A stretch of 64,000 nucleotides of DNA from Brienomyrus brachyistius (lineage: Eukaryota > Chordata > Actinopteri > Osteoglossiformes > Mormyridae): contig NC_064554.1 in NCBI RefSeq assembly GCF_023856365.1, positions 4,331,001 to 4,395,000 on the forward strand, given 5' to 3'. The translations under genes were made by a program, and so were the position numbers. A model generated the notes under the pieces. It did not search any database. It was not told the origin of the DNA and saw only the letters and a list, made by a program, of their open reading frames with translations. Below are positions 50,252 through 61,958 of the stretch, one piece after another. Positions within the stretch are counted from its first letter, which is position 1, and the number at the start of each line of letters is the position of its first letter.

Positions 50252-51773
50252 GGGCCGCTGTGTCTTCTGACGTCCTTCTGATCCAGCACACATCTAGACC
50301 AGAGGTGGGGAGAGAGAACTCGAGCTATTAATGTGCATTGTGGCCAAATCTGGTTTCGGAAAAGGTCATCAAGTCAAGCTGGAAAAAAGTACAGAATTAA
50401 AATGTACCTCCATTTTTTCATCTTATTTGGACAAACTTGACACCTGAGACCTTTGCTTAGTGGCCGGTACGTGAGATTACTTGGCTGCTGTTGCGTCTGT
50501 CCCGCCACCTGTGTGAATCACACCACCTGTTGCATCACTGATGACCCATCTGTCCGCTTAGCATCGCTCATGCTGGTGGGATTCTCTCATCGTCTCGCCG
50601 CCTGTCTTTCTTTTTTCTTTGTTTTGAATCAGCAGAAGCTGCAACTTCAGTATTATTTGTTTTAAAACTACGCCTCCAGTGTTGCGTCTGCCCAAAGCTC
50701 TGATGGTTTGGTTATATTCGGCATGTAGAGTAGTGACACCTACTGGTCTGCCTGGCATGGTGCACCTGTAGGACACAAGCAAGCGTGTCCTTTATACTCA
50801 TTTAGGCTTAGGTTTCCGAAACCCCTTCTGTTAGTGTGTGCAACCACACACACACGCACACGCACACATATATTGAGTTGGGCTCATAGAAGCAGAACCC
50901 TTTAAAGTACTGGAATCAATTGGTTCTAATTGTTATGCCTACCAATATACTACAAAGTATTCTAACATTTTAAACTGTTCATTTAACTGCAAAAGTATTT
51001 CTTTTTATGTATTAAACCTGATTTATTTCACTGTTAATCCCCCTCCCAATATGTTGCTCTATGTATCCTGCATATGTTTTAGTATTGTTAGGGTTTTGTT
51101 TGCTACAGCGATGATTTTATGTTCCACTGAGACTCACTGGATGAGACTCCATGCGTTGCATAAAAAAGGGCAGGAATTCATTTTTTTGTGCATTACTCAA
51201 AAAAAAATCAGCTCCTTTTCCTTGAAAATGTGCTGCTTCACTGAAAATGAACAGAGGTGTTCCTACGGAGTATCTGTGCGTTTGCCACGCAGGTTCCTGT
51301 TGCATGCTTGTGTTTCAAGTTAATGCGCAACTCCTCCTGGCATGAATGACACGTAACTGAAAACCAGCCAGCCGTCGCATCATTTTACGCAATATTGTGT
51401 TCTATTTATGAAAAAAATGTTAAACGAAAAAATGTTGTGATTCATTATTTTCGGTGTTTTTTTTTTTTTTTATGAAGTTTGTCTTTATCTGTCATGCCCT
51501 TTTCCATGTTACCAGTTAATACTGTTAAATATTTTGTACATACAGGTTGTTTCAGGAGATCCTGCAATTTGTAGTTTTTATATCGAGTTAAACATGCTTT
51601 TATTACGCTGCATAGTAAAACTTGTCCATGTAAGGAAACTCAGGACGAGGGAACACCCTGACTGTAATCTGGAGTGGTTTAAGTCTAAGATCTGTAGGCC
51701 TATTACAGATGTCCAGTTGTTCAGGTAAGAGGTGAGGGGGTTTCTCTTTTTTTGGACACATCTTGCTTAGGCT

Positions 51774-51865
51774 ACATCCTATTGGCTGAAGATGGGCTTT
51801 CTCTGCATCCTATTGGCTGAAGATGGGCTTGCTCTGCATCCTATTGGCTGAAGATGGACTTGCTC
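51774..51865. repeat. 31-bp triplicate
   Basis: Three copies, period 31, of catcctattggctgaagatg then ggcttgctctg. Each copy carries an inverted CCAAT box (ATTGG), but the position within the probable 3' UTR makes a promoter role unlikely. Confidence 0.9.
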
Positions 51866-53344
51866 CGACTCCCGTCATGTGCATGGAATCACGCTATCCA
51901 TTTCCATTGAGCAAAATGCTGTTAGTAGGGGGCTGTAGATGGTCCCGGAGGGTCAAGGGAGTGGAGACATGGCACAAAAAAAAAGGTTGTCGGAATCGGT
52001 ATCTAGAAACTGCTGGAGTTTTTGGGGGATTTTTATAACAGTATATTTTATGTTCCCGCTTAAACGAAAATTTGGAGACTGTGTCATGTGTCGGGTTGTT
52101 GTACATGGTGAAGCAATCCTGTCTCCTGCTGTCCTCGACATCATACGTTCACGTCATAAATAAGCCGTGGGACCATTAACGTAAGTAAAGCCAGCTCTCC
52201 GACCGGTCTGGCCTGTAGACAGGCCTCATAATGTCAGTATTTTCATCTCTGTACAATGCAGCAGGGTCTGACCATTGTCACCATTAAGGCACAAATGTCA
52301 GCCTTTTCTTCCTGTACTGTCAGACAGTGTTAATGGTGTTGACTGAATGCACCCAGGACTGTGTTAGATACCATTTCCTTTGGTGGTGCGAAAGAGCATC
52401 ATATTCGGTACGTCAAGGCGAAATGTCACAAAAATCTGCAGATCACACTGTCGCTGTACTGGCAGCTTAATCATCCCAAGGACCCCTGATTTTCCACTGT
52501 CCTCTTTAGTTTATAGTTGTTCATAAAGTCAAAAGAGACTATATTATATATCACATTTTGTTTAAGGAGAATTATATTTAAACTAATTTTATAATAGGGA
52601 AGTGAATAGGAGATGCATAGATTTTCTTTATCACTAATAAATCATTATGTAATTATAATCACATGCTTGCTTCACGAAGCATGACTGACTGTGTATTCCA
52701 TCAAATCGGTCATTTCGCTCAGATATTTTAAAATGAGGGGTTCCACCCTGGATGGAAAATGGGAGAGTGAACAGAGTTGGCCAGATTTGAATGTGCCCAG
52801 TTGATAGACGACCCCGCTGAGCATTTTACACCATTGGGACGCCTCTCAGAGCGATTCTTGCATGTAATTTTGCACTTGATGCATTTCCCCACATGTTAAG
52901 ACTCCCATGCATATGATTGACTAAGATCATCTCGAAGAAGACATGCCCCTCAACAAAAATGTTAGATCTATCAGGATTGCTAGGCCTGCACTCTTTGGGA
53001 TGGTTCTGTGGGCATCTGGGCCTAATCTGAACCAAGATTCTTGCCCATTAAGGGTTGCCCCCACGTTCTTTGTTTGGCCCAGGGTTGTTGAACGAATTAC
53101 GTTGAGTTTGAAATGATCAACACGCTTGAGAAGTGTACACTTTTCTACAAATCGTTTTGGGCGAGGTTACTTGGCCCCCTGTCAAACAGCCCCCCCCCCC
53201 CCCCCCCCCCACATCACTGCACTTTCACTGTTGTCAGCTTGCATCAAAGCAGCCTTTCTGTTTGACTCACTGTACGCCTTCATTTCGCATGTTATGCTAC
53301 CCGTTTGTTTCTTGTTATTTGTAGTATGAAGGATTCTGTGTATG

Positions 53345-53350
53345 AATAAA
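53345..53350 (+). terminator. Candidate poly(A) signal 1
   Basis: A canonical AATAAA in tatgaataaagg is followed within 30 bases by a T/G-rich stretch (gacgttttaatctgccgtgt), as expected for a cleavage site. It lies about 3.1 kb after the stop codon. Confidence 0.45.
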
Positions 53351-53626
53351 GGTATGACGTTTTAATCTGCCGTGTCCAGGCTGCTTTCACTGAACCTCTG
53401 TGCTGAATCGTCTTGACGTATCCTGTCCTGCGCTGTGCGGTTTAGCGTCCCTCCATCCACGTGGGAGTAAATGAACTGTCAGCTGGTAGATGGACGAGAT
53501 CCAGTGAATTAGCTGCGAACAGCATGATGCTCAGATCCTCATGGCTCAGCTGCAGGAGCTCTGGCCTCGCTCTGTTCCAGGAGCTTTTTGCTGTCAAAAT
53601 GTCTGACAAAATGATATTGCCAGAAA

Positions 53627-53632
53627 AATAAA
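53627..53632 (+). terminator. Candidate poly(A) signal 2
   Basis: A second AATAAA is followed directly by a GT-rich element (gtgttattagttggtgg). It is a good downstream alternative for the prkca transcript end. Confidence 0.4.
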
Positions 53633-54196
53633 GTGTTATTAGTTGGTGGAGGGTGACTGAAGGTTAATTAATGTGATGCTACAATATGGAATGGATTTTA
53701 TCACAGACTGCAAATGATCCCTCCGTTTTCATGATAAAAGGGCACTAGGCAACACTAGCTGTAGGCTTCGCTTGGTGGAAACTCATACTTGAAGGTTCAC
53801 ACAGGGAACATTTGGATTGGTGTCCATTCTCCCATCACTCCAAATCCATTAAAACTGCTAGATGGTCCTTCGCAAGTCCTTTAATACCATGACGTTTATG
53901 TCATTAAATAATACTGATGCTGGGTTTGAGTTTGTTAGAAAAGGTCATCTTTTTCACCCCCATCCCTTAATAGATGACAAATTGTTATAGTCAAACTGTC
54001 TGCTGAAATACATCCATCCATCCATCTTTCAGCTGCTGTCCCTGGACAGGCTTGTGGATGAGGAAATACCACTGAGTCGATATGATGCTGTGTTTCATAG
54101 CTGCATAATGTTTCAGACATGATTTGTCATAATTTTGCAGAAGTTTCTCCGAATATGGATTTAGGTGAGTAGTAGAATTTATATGTTGTGCATATG

Positions 54197-54357
54197 TAGT
54201 GATGAATGATGCCTCATGAATCATTTGCTGTATTTTTTTGACCCCATTAGATGGCAATCTCTGCTTAAAACAGGGCACAAAGCACGCCAAGAGCACCATC
54301 TAGTGGGGTCAAAAAATACAGCAAATGGTTCCTGAGGTATCATTTTGTTCATCACTA
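54197..54357. mobile_element. Hairpin MITE, family C copy 2
   Basis: The outer ends tagtgatgaa and ttcatcacta are perfect inverted repeats. Inside, catttgctgtatttttttga then ccccattagatgg pair with ctagtggggtcaaaaaatac then agcaaatgg. TA at both borders fits a Tc1/mariner-type TA target. Shares its arms with 49648-49820. Confidence 0.85.
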
Positions 54358-54524
54358 TCCTTATGAATACATATATTTTTTCACAAAACATGGAACAAAT
54401 TTAAAATTTGATTGGGAAGGCTGGTAAGATGTATTTTTTTTAAGCAAACTTTTTTTGTAAAGTTTATGTAGTGTTTGAATTGTGTAAGATATCTTCGGGG
54501 GGGGGGGGGGGTGCGGGGCGGGGC

Positions 54525-54893
54525 GGCGGCATGGTGGTGCAGTGGTTAGCACTGTTGCCTTACACCTCTGGGACCCGGGTTCGAGTCTCCTTCCTGGGTC
54601 ACATGTGTGTGGAGTTTGCATGTTCTCCCCATGTCGTCGTGGGGTTTTCTCCGGGTACTCCGGTTTCCCCCCACAGTCCAAAAACATGCTGAGGCTAATT
54701 GGAGGTGCTAAATTGCCCGTAGGTGTGCGTGTGAGAGTGAATAGTGTGTGAGTGTGCCCTGCGATGGGCTGGCCCCCCATCCTGGGTTGTTCCCTGCCTC
54801 GTGCCCATTGCTTCCGGGATAGGCTCCGGACCCCCCGCGACCCAGTAGGATAAGCGGTTTGGAAAATGGATGGATGGATGGATCTTTGGGGGG
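54525..54893 (+). mobile_element. Full-length tRNA-derived SINE
   Basis: Head ggcggcatggtggtgcagtg gttagcactg (A box), B box gggttcgagtctc, body gtgtggagtttgcatgttct with cagtccaaaaacatgctgag, taaattgcccgtaggtgtgc, ctgcgatgggctggcccccc, and a (GGAT)n tail. It is preceded by a G tract. Typical of the abundant tRNA-SINE class of fish. Confidence 0.88.
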
Positions 54894-55317
54894 GTCCTCT
54901 GGTGGGCTATCCAAAACATGACACACAAGTTATTCAATGCAGGGTCCCAGATCCCATGTGAAAAGAATGAATGACAAGATGCCGGGCCAGGCTAGCAGTC
55001 CAGACAGGAAATGGGAGAATCCTCCTTAGGAGGCTTTGGAGGCTGCTGGTTGGCCACATGATGTCAGGAAACAAACAGGTTTGGTCGTAAGAGAGCAGGG
55101 ATGGCACAGCTGAAGCTGGAGGGTGCCCCGTGTTCATGGAGCCGCTTACCAGTGCCCAGTGATGTATTCTTCCCGTCGAAGAGTATCGGAACTCGCCGTG
55201 GTGCTGAGGGATGTTACTTGATAGTCCATCCTGGTGTCAGCTCACAGTATATAAATGGTTAATGGAATACAAAGGAAATCGTAAATGTGACACATTATTG
55301 AAAGCAGTAACAATTAT

Positions 55318-55570
55318 GAAGGCTAAGCCTCTGTGCCTGTAATGGGAAGGTCGCCAGTTCGAGCCTGACTTCCCCAGGATAGCCACATGTCTGTGAGCCT
55401 TTGAGCACGGCCCTTAACCCTCAGCTCCATGGGTGCTGCTATGAGTGGCTGCTCTTCACTGCCAAGCCTGCTGTCGCTGACATGGAGAGCAAGATGGGGT
55501 CGGCAAGAAAAAGAATTTCCCCGTGGTTATCAATAAAGTTATATCTATTATTATTATTATTATTATTATG
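55318..55570 (+). mobile_element. Second SINE family with (ATT)n tail
   Basis: ggctaagcctctgtgcctgt with B box gccagttcgagcctg, body gatagccacatgtctgtgag and gcccttaaccctcagctcca, and end caataaagttatatctatta followed by (TTA)n. It differs from the GGAT-tailed SINEs and matches the minus-strand fragment at 5860-5976. Confidence 0.7.
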
Positions 55571-55765
55571 TTAACTGCAAGTTATCCAGTAATGCATGAC
55601 TTCTTAATGTTCCTCAGGATTAATCGCTCCCCAGTGTCCTGGGTCTGACATTAAACTGCATCTGGCCCTGCAAGTGGTCCTCCAACTTGCAGTGAAAAAT
55701 TGTTGGTAGTGGGATTGGCACTAAAATAATAACAACAATTATTATTATTGTTACTATTATTATTA

Positions 55766-56140
55766 GGGGCGGCATGGTGCTGCAGTGGTTAGCACTGTTG
55801 CCTCATGTCTCTGGGACCCGGGTTCGAGTCTCCGCCTGGGTCACATGTGTGTGGAATTTGCATGTTCTCCCCATGTCATCGTGGGGTTTCCTCCGGGTAC
55901 TCCGGTTTCATCCCACAGTCCAAAAACATGCTGAGGCTAATTGGAGTTACTAAATTGCCCGTAGGTGTGCATGTGTGAGTGAATGGTGTGTGAGTGTGTC
56001 TTGCGATGGGCTGGCCCCCCATCCTGGGTTGTTCCCTGCCTCGTGCCCATTGCTTCTGGGATAGGTCTCGGACCCCCCGCGACCCAGTAGGATAAGCGGT
56101 TTGGAAAATGGATGGATGGATGGATGGTTGGATGGATGGA
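55766..56140 (+). mobile_element. Full-length tRNA-derived SINE
   Basis: Starts ggggcggcatggtgctgcag and is collinear with 54525-54893 through the body to a (GGAT)n tail. It is inserted at an (ATT)n stretch; attatta occurs on both sides and could be a short target duplication, though the sequence is too simple to be sure. Confidence 0.88.
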
Positions 56141-56682
56141 TTCATTATTATGCTGCAATAACCCTAATACTGTTGTCTTTCAGTATAATATCATTAACTA
56201 ATTCTTAATGTTACATCTTGCTTATGCTTTAAATATTTAAATTAACTTTATTAACTTAAAATTAGTCAATTTATACATATATAAATATGGAGTTGTGCAG
56301 TACCCTTAATTCTTACTTGTTAATTTCACATGAGATTTGTTGAGATGATGTCATATTTTGATCTCTTGTGGCAGGTGCTTTGCTCTTCAGCTGATTTAAG
56401 ACAAACCGTTTGAGTTCGTTCTAGATTAGTCTAGCAGCGCCCCCTGCTGTTGGGGTGAGCATGTACAGCAGGACAGTCAAGGTAGGTTCTGGATTGCGCG
56501 TGACATCATCAGCATTATATATCAGTATGATAGCAGAACGTCTGACCTTTCCGTACCAGCAAGGCCAGTAAGACTGAGTCAATCCCATACCACATTTCCG
56601 CTGTTTGACGTTATTGCTGATGTATCTTTGCATTCTTCCAAGAGATGACAGAATATACTTTTTCCAGCAAAACTGCCAGGCC

Positions 56683-56761
56683 TATAAAACATCCAGAAGG
56701 CCACAGGATGCTCTGTCAGCATTTTAAGTAATACTTGCCCCCAAAACTTACCTCCACCATG
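56683..56761 (+). promoter_or_regulatory. Promoter-like segment: TATA box to ATG at a splice donor
   Basis: TATAAAA at 56683-56689, then 70 bases later cctccaccATG (56759-56761) in good Kozak context, followed at once by GTGAGT, a strong donor. Upstream there is a CRE-like TGACATCA. No downstream exon was recognised, so it could be a chance match or the remains of a gene start. Confidence 0.25.
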
Positions 56762-58289
56762 GTGAGTAGCTCACTCCATTGATATTACAACCCACAGCAT
56801 GCAACCCTGGTAACAACCTTGTCTGACACTTATGTGTATTTGATAATGTCCACCCCCATTAATTCATGAGAGGAGTTACACAAGGCCTGTGTCAACAACA
56901 ACCTGAAAAGACACTTCTGTAAAATGAGTCAGAAGACGTGAAATGTGACGTTCGCAAGCTGCCGGGTTGCCGTGACAGCTTGTCAAACAGCCCCCCCTTG
57001 TGGTTAGTCTTAGTAATCTCGGCATAAATAAAACATTCGCGTCTAGTGGGAAAATATGCATCGTGTAACTATAATCAGGCCCGCAGCCAGAAATGAATTT
57101 TGAGTGGGATCTGGAAAAATTTAAGGGGAGGGGGCAGGGGGGTTGGGTTCTACGTGGCGAAGTGCCAGATCATAATATATCGTAACAGACCTGCCTGTCT
57201 GGCTGATCATGGAGAAAACCATCATTTAAAAAAAACACGGTCTCTACCAGAGTGGTCTTCTGTTTGCCTGTTACTTATCAGGCATTTGAAGCTCCTGTAT
57301 TTTAACATTCATATTAACTTTAATTAGTTTGGTACCATTGAGTCTGAACAAACGACAGACAGCTTGTATAAAATGTATTTTATGATAGGATAAGCTAAGC
57401 TTCAGATTCAACTTTTTTTTCTAGCCCCCAGAGGCATCCAGGCACTCGGTGAAAGATTCACGACTCACTCCTATTTGGAAAAACACAGAGATTCCTTAAT
57501 GCCGTCCAAAAATGTATGTTCACTCCACCATGTAATTAAACCATTATACAAATGCTACATGCATAGTTACAATTCTAAGCTACAATTTCAAGCAAAGAAT
57601 GTATTTTTATTGGGTAAATGAGTGACTTTGTTTTCAATTTAATGCTGTTTTTATATAGAATTGTGTTTTTATGTTGATCTGATATTTATGTGGTAATTGA
57701 TATGGATAAAATAATGGAAAAACCTCATAAAAAAGAACAGACTTTGAAATACCTACATTTTTATGACAAAGACAAGTACAATAGGCCGGCATTTTGGAGG
57801 GAATGTCAATTAGCAGGTGTCAGCTGAAGAAGAGGCCTGATAGCCAACATGAGGCAGCTAACGGAGCTGCCCAGGACCCCAAAGGCGCTACATCGGTCAC
57901 TGCAATCTGCAAACTGATTTGATGTGTGTTATGGTCCTTGTATGTCTTGGGCTGTTAGGCTGTACACATAAAAATGATGTGTTGTGTTGTCAAATAAATA
58001 GAATCGCAACAATTTTATGGGGCAGTTTTGGAGTTCCTGCATCTGCCGTCGTATTTAGGCCTCAGAACTAAATCTGAGCCCAGTTTACTGAAACATTTTG
58101 AACCTTGTTATATCTAAAGCCAGTGTGCAAAGATGCATAGCATGTTATAAGGATCACAAATCATTGTACTATGTTCTGGTGAGTCAGCTTTCATCCTTTT
58201 CCTTATAACTGAAAGAGTTTATGTTTGGAGAAATGCCTGCAATCCACAATGTCTATTTTCAAGCTGGTACACATTACTGGGAACCCGTA

Positions 58290-58626
58290 ATTGCATGAGC
58301 TGAAATCCTATGGCAGTCATTAGGTGCAATGATGGCTCTGCATGGGCCTGTAATGTCCAAAGGAAAATTAAGCCATTTTGCAGGACCAGGTACAGCCTAT
58401 GGTGCGAACATCGTTCCCTCATGGTCCTCCAGCATTCCGAGATTATAATACCCCTCATGCACCATTACACAAATTCAACGGCAGGTTTATGAACCCCAGG
58501 AAGAAGTCAAACGTCATGCATGACCTCCCCAAATCACCAGGTATAAACATTACTGAACCTTTATGGGAGGTTCTGCAGCGCAAATTGTCAGTTATTGTAG
58601 CAGAACGTAATTATCTTAAGACATAA
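58290..58626 (+). pseudogene. Tc1/mariner transposase fossil (catalytic end)
   Basis: The plus frame gives DYNTPHAPLHKFNGRF, then HDLPKSPGINITEPLWEVLQ RKLS. This matches the QDNAPCH and WPAQSPDLNPIEPLWxVLxRR blocks around the last two catalytic acids of Tc1-like transposases. The upstream part is in another frame and degenerate. Not functional. Confidence 0.6.
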
Positions 58627-61261
58627 GTATATGTATGCTATATGTGCGACAGTATGTCACATAAACATATTTCAGCTTTTCTGAAGGGTTTAGATGATGA
58701 ACGTGGCTGAAATCCCGGAATAGATAAACATGTTGCATTCGTGCGTAAGTAACGTTTCTGAGGCGAAAACCCATTATGTTCGATTGTTTGATTTTCTTTT
58801 CATTGTCACGCCTTTTCTTAATTTGGCCCTCTTTTCCATTGTTCGGTTCTGTATCATCCACCCACACTCAGTTTGAGCACATCTCATGCTTTCTCTTTGA
58901 CCTAGTATTCTTTCATATTTTTTTTGTATGGACAATGTGATTAAATGCAAACCTTCTGGAGCGCGTTTTGACCATTTTTGCATTTTCGAAAGTGTCTATC
59001 CTCAATTTTTCTTCTTAACACGATGAAAAAAAGTCTTCGTGAATTAATGCGGAACGATAATTTACCTCACGATCATTTTCAAGCATTTGACCTTAAAGTT
59101 TAAATTTATGTATATCTACTTCTTGTAAAGTTAATTTTTTATTTTTATTTTTCATTTTTCCAGAAAGACTTTCTGCTAATGTATTATTTAATTTGCTGTG
59201 TGATGCTGGGTGTTAACGCAACATATATTCGGATTGTGCACTTCGGTAAACATTTAAGAGTACACAAAATGATATGATATGTATGCATATATTATATACA
59301 TTTAATAAAGAATAATCAACTTTGTGTTTATAACCAAGCGAAAAATGTCCTCTGTACGCGCATTAAACAGAATTCCGGGTAGCTGCTTATTACCATTAGG
59401 TGGCGCTGTTTCCTTCAAACACCACCCTCTCCCTTTAGGTCGAATTTCCATAACTTTGTAAAAGATGCCAAAGTTCTTTACGTGCGCAGACTCATTTAGA
59501 ATCGTTACTACCCCTATGAAATCTACGTCTTAATGATTAAATTCTTTGACAGCCAGACAATCGAATACTTTCATCTAGAAAGACTACAATCAATATGACT
59601 GCTCACTGCTCTTAAAAGGAGATTTTAAAGTGTGTTCTGTTACGGTTTTATAATCAGTACACTAGGCTCTTTTAAGTAAATGCTATAACAAATGCAGATT
59701 TTCCGGTTAGTCACTTAACTGTGCATCTTAGATTAACAGCAGAATCCTTCCACTGTTTAATATTGATGCTAAATTTTTATTTTAGGCTGATCCAGACCTC
59801 TTGAGTATAAAGATGTTTGCATTTACATGTGGTTGGTAACCATGACAGCAAGTTAAACCGGCACACAGCTCTCTCATTTACCGCTGCCGGTTCGACGGCA
59901 CATAAGAGTAGAGCCCATAATCAAATCAGCAAGTGTAATGTAACCAGCAGCAAGTCAAAAAAAAGAAAGTCGTAGCTAAAATGATCTGTTTGACTGTGCA
60001 GGATTTATTTAGTGCAACGAAAAGGGCGATGATGACGACAGCGACGATGACAACGGTAATGAAAGTCCAAGCGCGAGGTCGTCTAGGTGATTGTAAGTGA
60101 GTGAGGACCACTCAGCTACATGGACGTTGCTGATTGCTGGACCCAGATACACCTGCACCTTCATTCTCCCCCATATCCGGGCATTTAGTTTCGAAGCTGC
60201 CCAACCTGCTGATACACACGTGTCCATGATGTGATTTCCGGTGCCCTTCTGCTAATCAGGCTACGGCAGAGCTTCGTTCAATGGGCCGCATGACACCTTT
60301 GGCGATTACCGTTCTGTGTGTCATAACCAAGAAGCCGGGAACACGAGAAAAAGCCAAACTGGTTGTTGTGCTGGAGATGCTTATCCCTGCTGTAGCGCTT
60401 CTCTGAGGGAGAGTGTCCATGTCAGTCACGGACCCAGAGAGCCTCCTTGGCGCCCAGAATGGTGTCCGCCTCGTCCAAGGCGCGGCGTAAACAGGTCACC
60501 GTCGCCTGGGCAGAATTCTCATTTGCTGCCTCCGCCTGCACGCTCAGGCCGGCAGGGTGTCACTTACTCGTTTGGCTTAATCTTCATTGCCTGCTCTTCT
60601 GGCTGCCTTGTCAAGGAAGGCCACCTCCCCAATACAGAGCCCCATCCCCTGCCCGCTATCTCTCCTGCAGCCTGTCCGGGGTACATTTATTCTTTCCCCA
60701 ACAGACAGCATCCCCTCTTCCCCTCTCCTTCTTTCAGTCACTCATCCCCTTCTCTCATTCACCATGGCCTCTCTCTTTATCTCTCCCGGTCTGACTCTTT
60801 CCATGCCTGTCCTCATTCTAATGCATTCAGGGGGCGGACATTTTATCTGGCATTGAGTCCTGTGACACACATTTCCTCTGTGTCAGTGAAGTCTCGCTCT
60901 GAACTATAAAGCCAGCTGGGGGTGGCGGGGGGGGGGGGGGGTGTTGGCTCACAGAATCAGGCTTATCAGAGGAAGGGGAAATAGTGGGACATTCCTCACA
61001 GGCGTCCCTAGCTCCCATTTTAAGTGACCTCCATGACCCCTCCCCCCCCCGTACTCGGTACCGTGTGCCCCCACCTTTGCGCAGCCTGGGCATCCCTATG
61101 GTAACCAGTGCCTCTGTACTGGCTCTCACAAAAATAGAAGACTGAGTGCCTGTATCTATCAGCTCAAGCCAAAGCTAGCTGCTTATCGTAAGCTTTCACT
61201 CAGCCTCCGTTTATTTGGTTAGCTGACTCTCAACCAAAGAGACTAACTACAGAAATTTAGG

Positions 61262-61375
61262 TTAAGTACATCGCTGCAGGGTATTGCAGCCTGTCCCCCT
61301 TTGGGACTCGACCCAACAACCTCCAGGTTACGAGTCCATGCGCTCCACGTCCGTGCGACCTGCTGCGTGTCCATG
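61262..61375 (-). mobile_element. tRNA-like SINE head, minus strand
   Basis: On the minus strand, gcaggtcgcacggacgtgga then gcgcatggactcgtaacctg and gttgggtcgagtccc resembles a tRNA with an A box, anticodon loop and B box. The downstream body could not be assigned, and the arms pair too poorly for a functional tRNA. Confidence 0.4.
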
Positions 61376-61936
61376 GAAAGATTATTGTAGACTTCAGATT
61401 GTTAATGCCAGTTGTGATATCTTTCTTTAGCTCTTCTAAACTGCTGTGTCGCTATATGCATCTTCCAGTCCCAGTGATGCTTCAGGCCCCAGGGAGACCT
61501 AATTCCGCAGAATGTCGGGCCTCGGCGCCAAGGCGGAAATGAGAGATAAGAGGAAATAGAACAGAGGGAAAGGGAAACTGTGAAAAAGGCAGGGTGCTTG
61601 TCGGTGTGCGTTTGGTGACGAGCACCTGCAGGCTCGTTGCTCTGACGCCGTGGAGGGCTTCCTCTGAAGCGTAAAGCATGTAATCGAAGGAGCGTGGAAG
61701 AAAAGGAGGCAAAGATATGGAGATGTCTTCAGAATGCGCCAGATTGCCCGAGAATAATGAAATCCGCTATGATTCAGTCCTGAAAAAACCCAGCATCACA
61801 TGATTGAGCTCTGAAGTGAACGAGTTCGCAGCGACGGGGAGATGAATCAGTGTGAGTCAGGGGGTGGCATAAAAAGGGGCAGCGCTGAAATGCAGCCTGG
61901 CACAGTGTGCACTGCCTCAGAGTCTGAGAGAACCTG

Positions 61937-61958
61937 CCCCCCCCCCCCCCCCCCCCCC
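61937..61958. repeat. Poly-C tract (22 bp)
   Basis: Uninterrupted C run after agaacctg. Another run lies at about 63700-63716. Confidence 0.9.

Larger units (their letters stand above)
50252..53632 (+). other. prkca: Probable prkca 3' UTR
   Basis: Sequence after the stop is AT-rich and has no coding exon that I can recognise. It contains a CA-rich tract near 50847-50872, a Pumilio-type TGTACATA at 51535-51542, a 31-bp triplicate at 51774-51865 and a long C tract at 53190-53210. Mammalian PRKCA is known to have a long 3' UTR. The extent is inferred from the first convincing poly(A) signals and could be shorter. Confidence 0.5.

Noticed and set aside
60316..60909. 197-codon plus-strand ORF downstream of prkca
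   Set aside because: No domain, low-complexity Pro/Ser/His-rich composition, several overlapping open frames and no clear splice or promoter context. I could not connect it with any family.
61262..61375. Possible functional tRNA gene on the minus strand
   Set aside because: A and B boxes are visible, but the acceptor and anticodon stems do not pair well. It is better explained as a SINE head.
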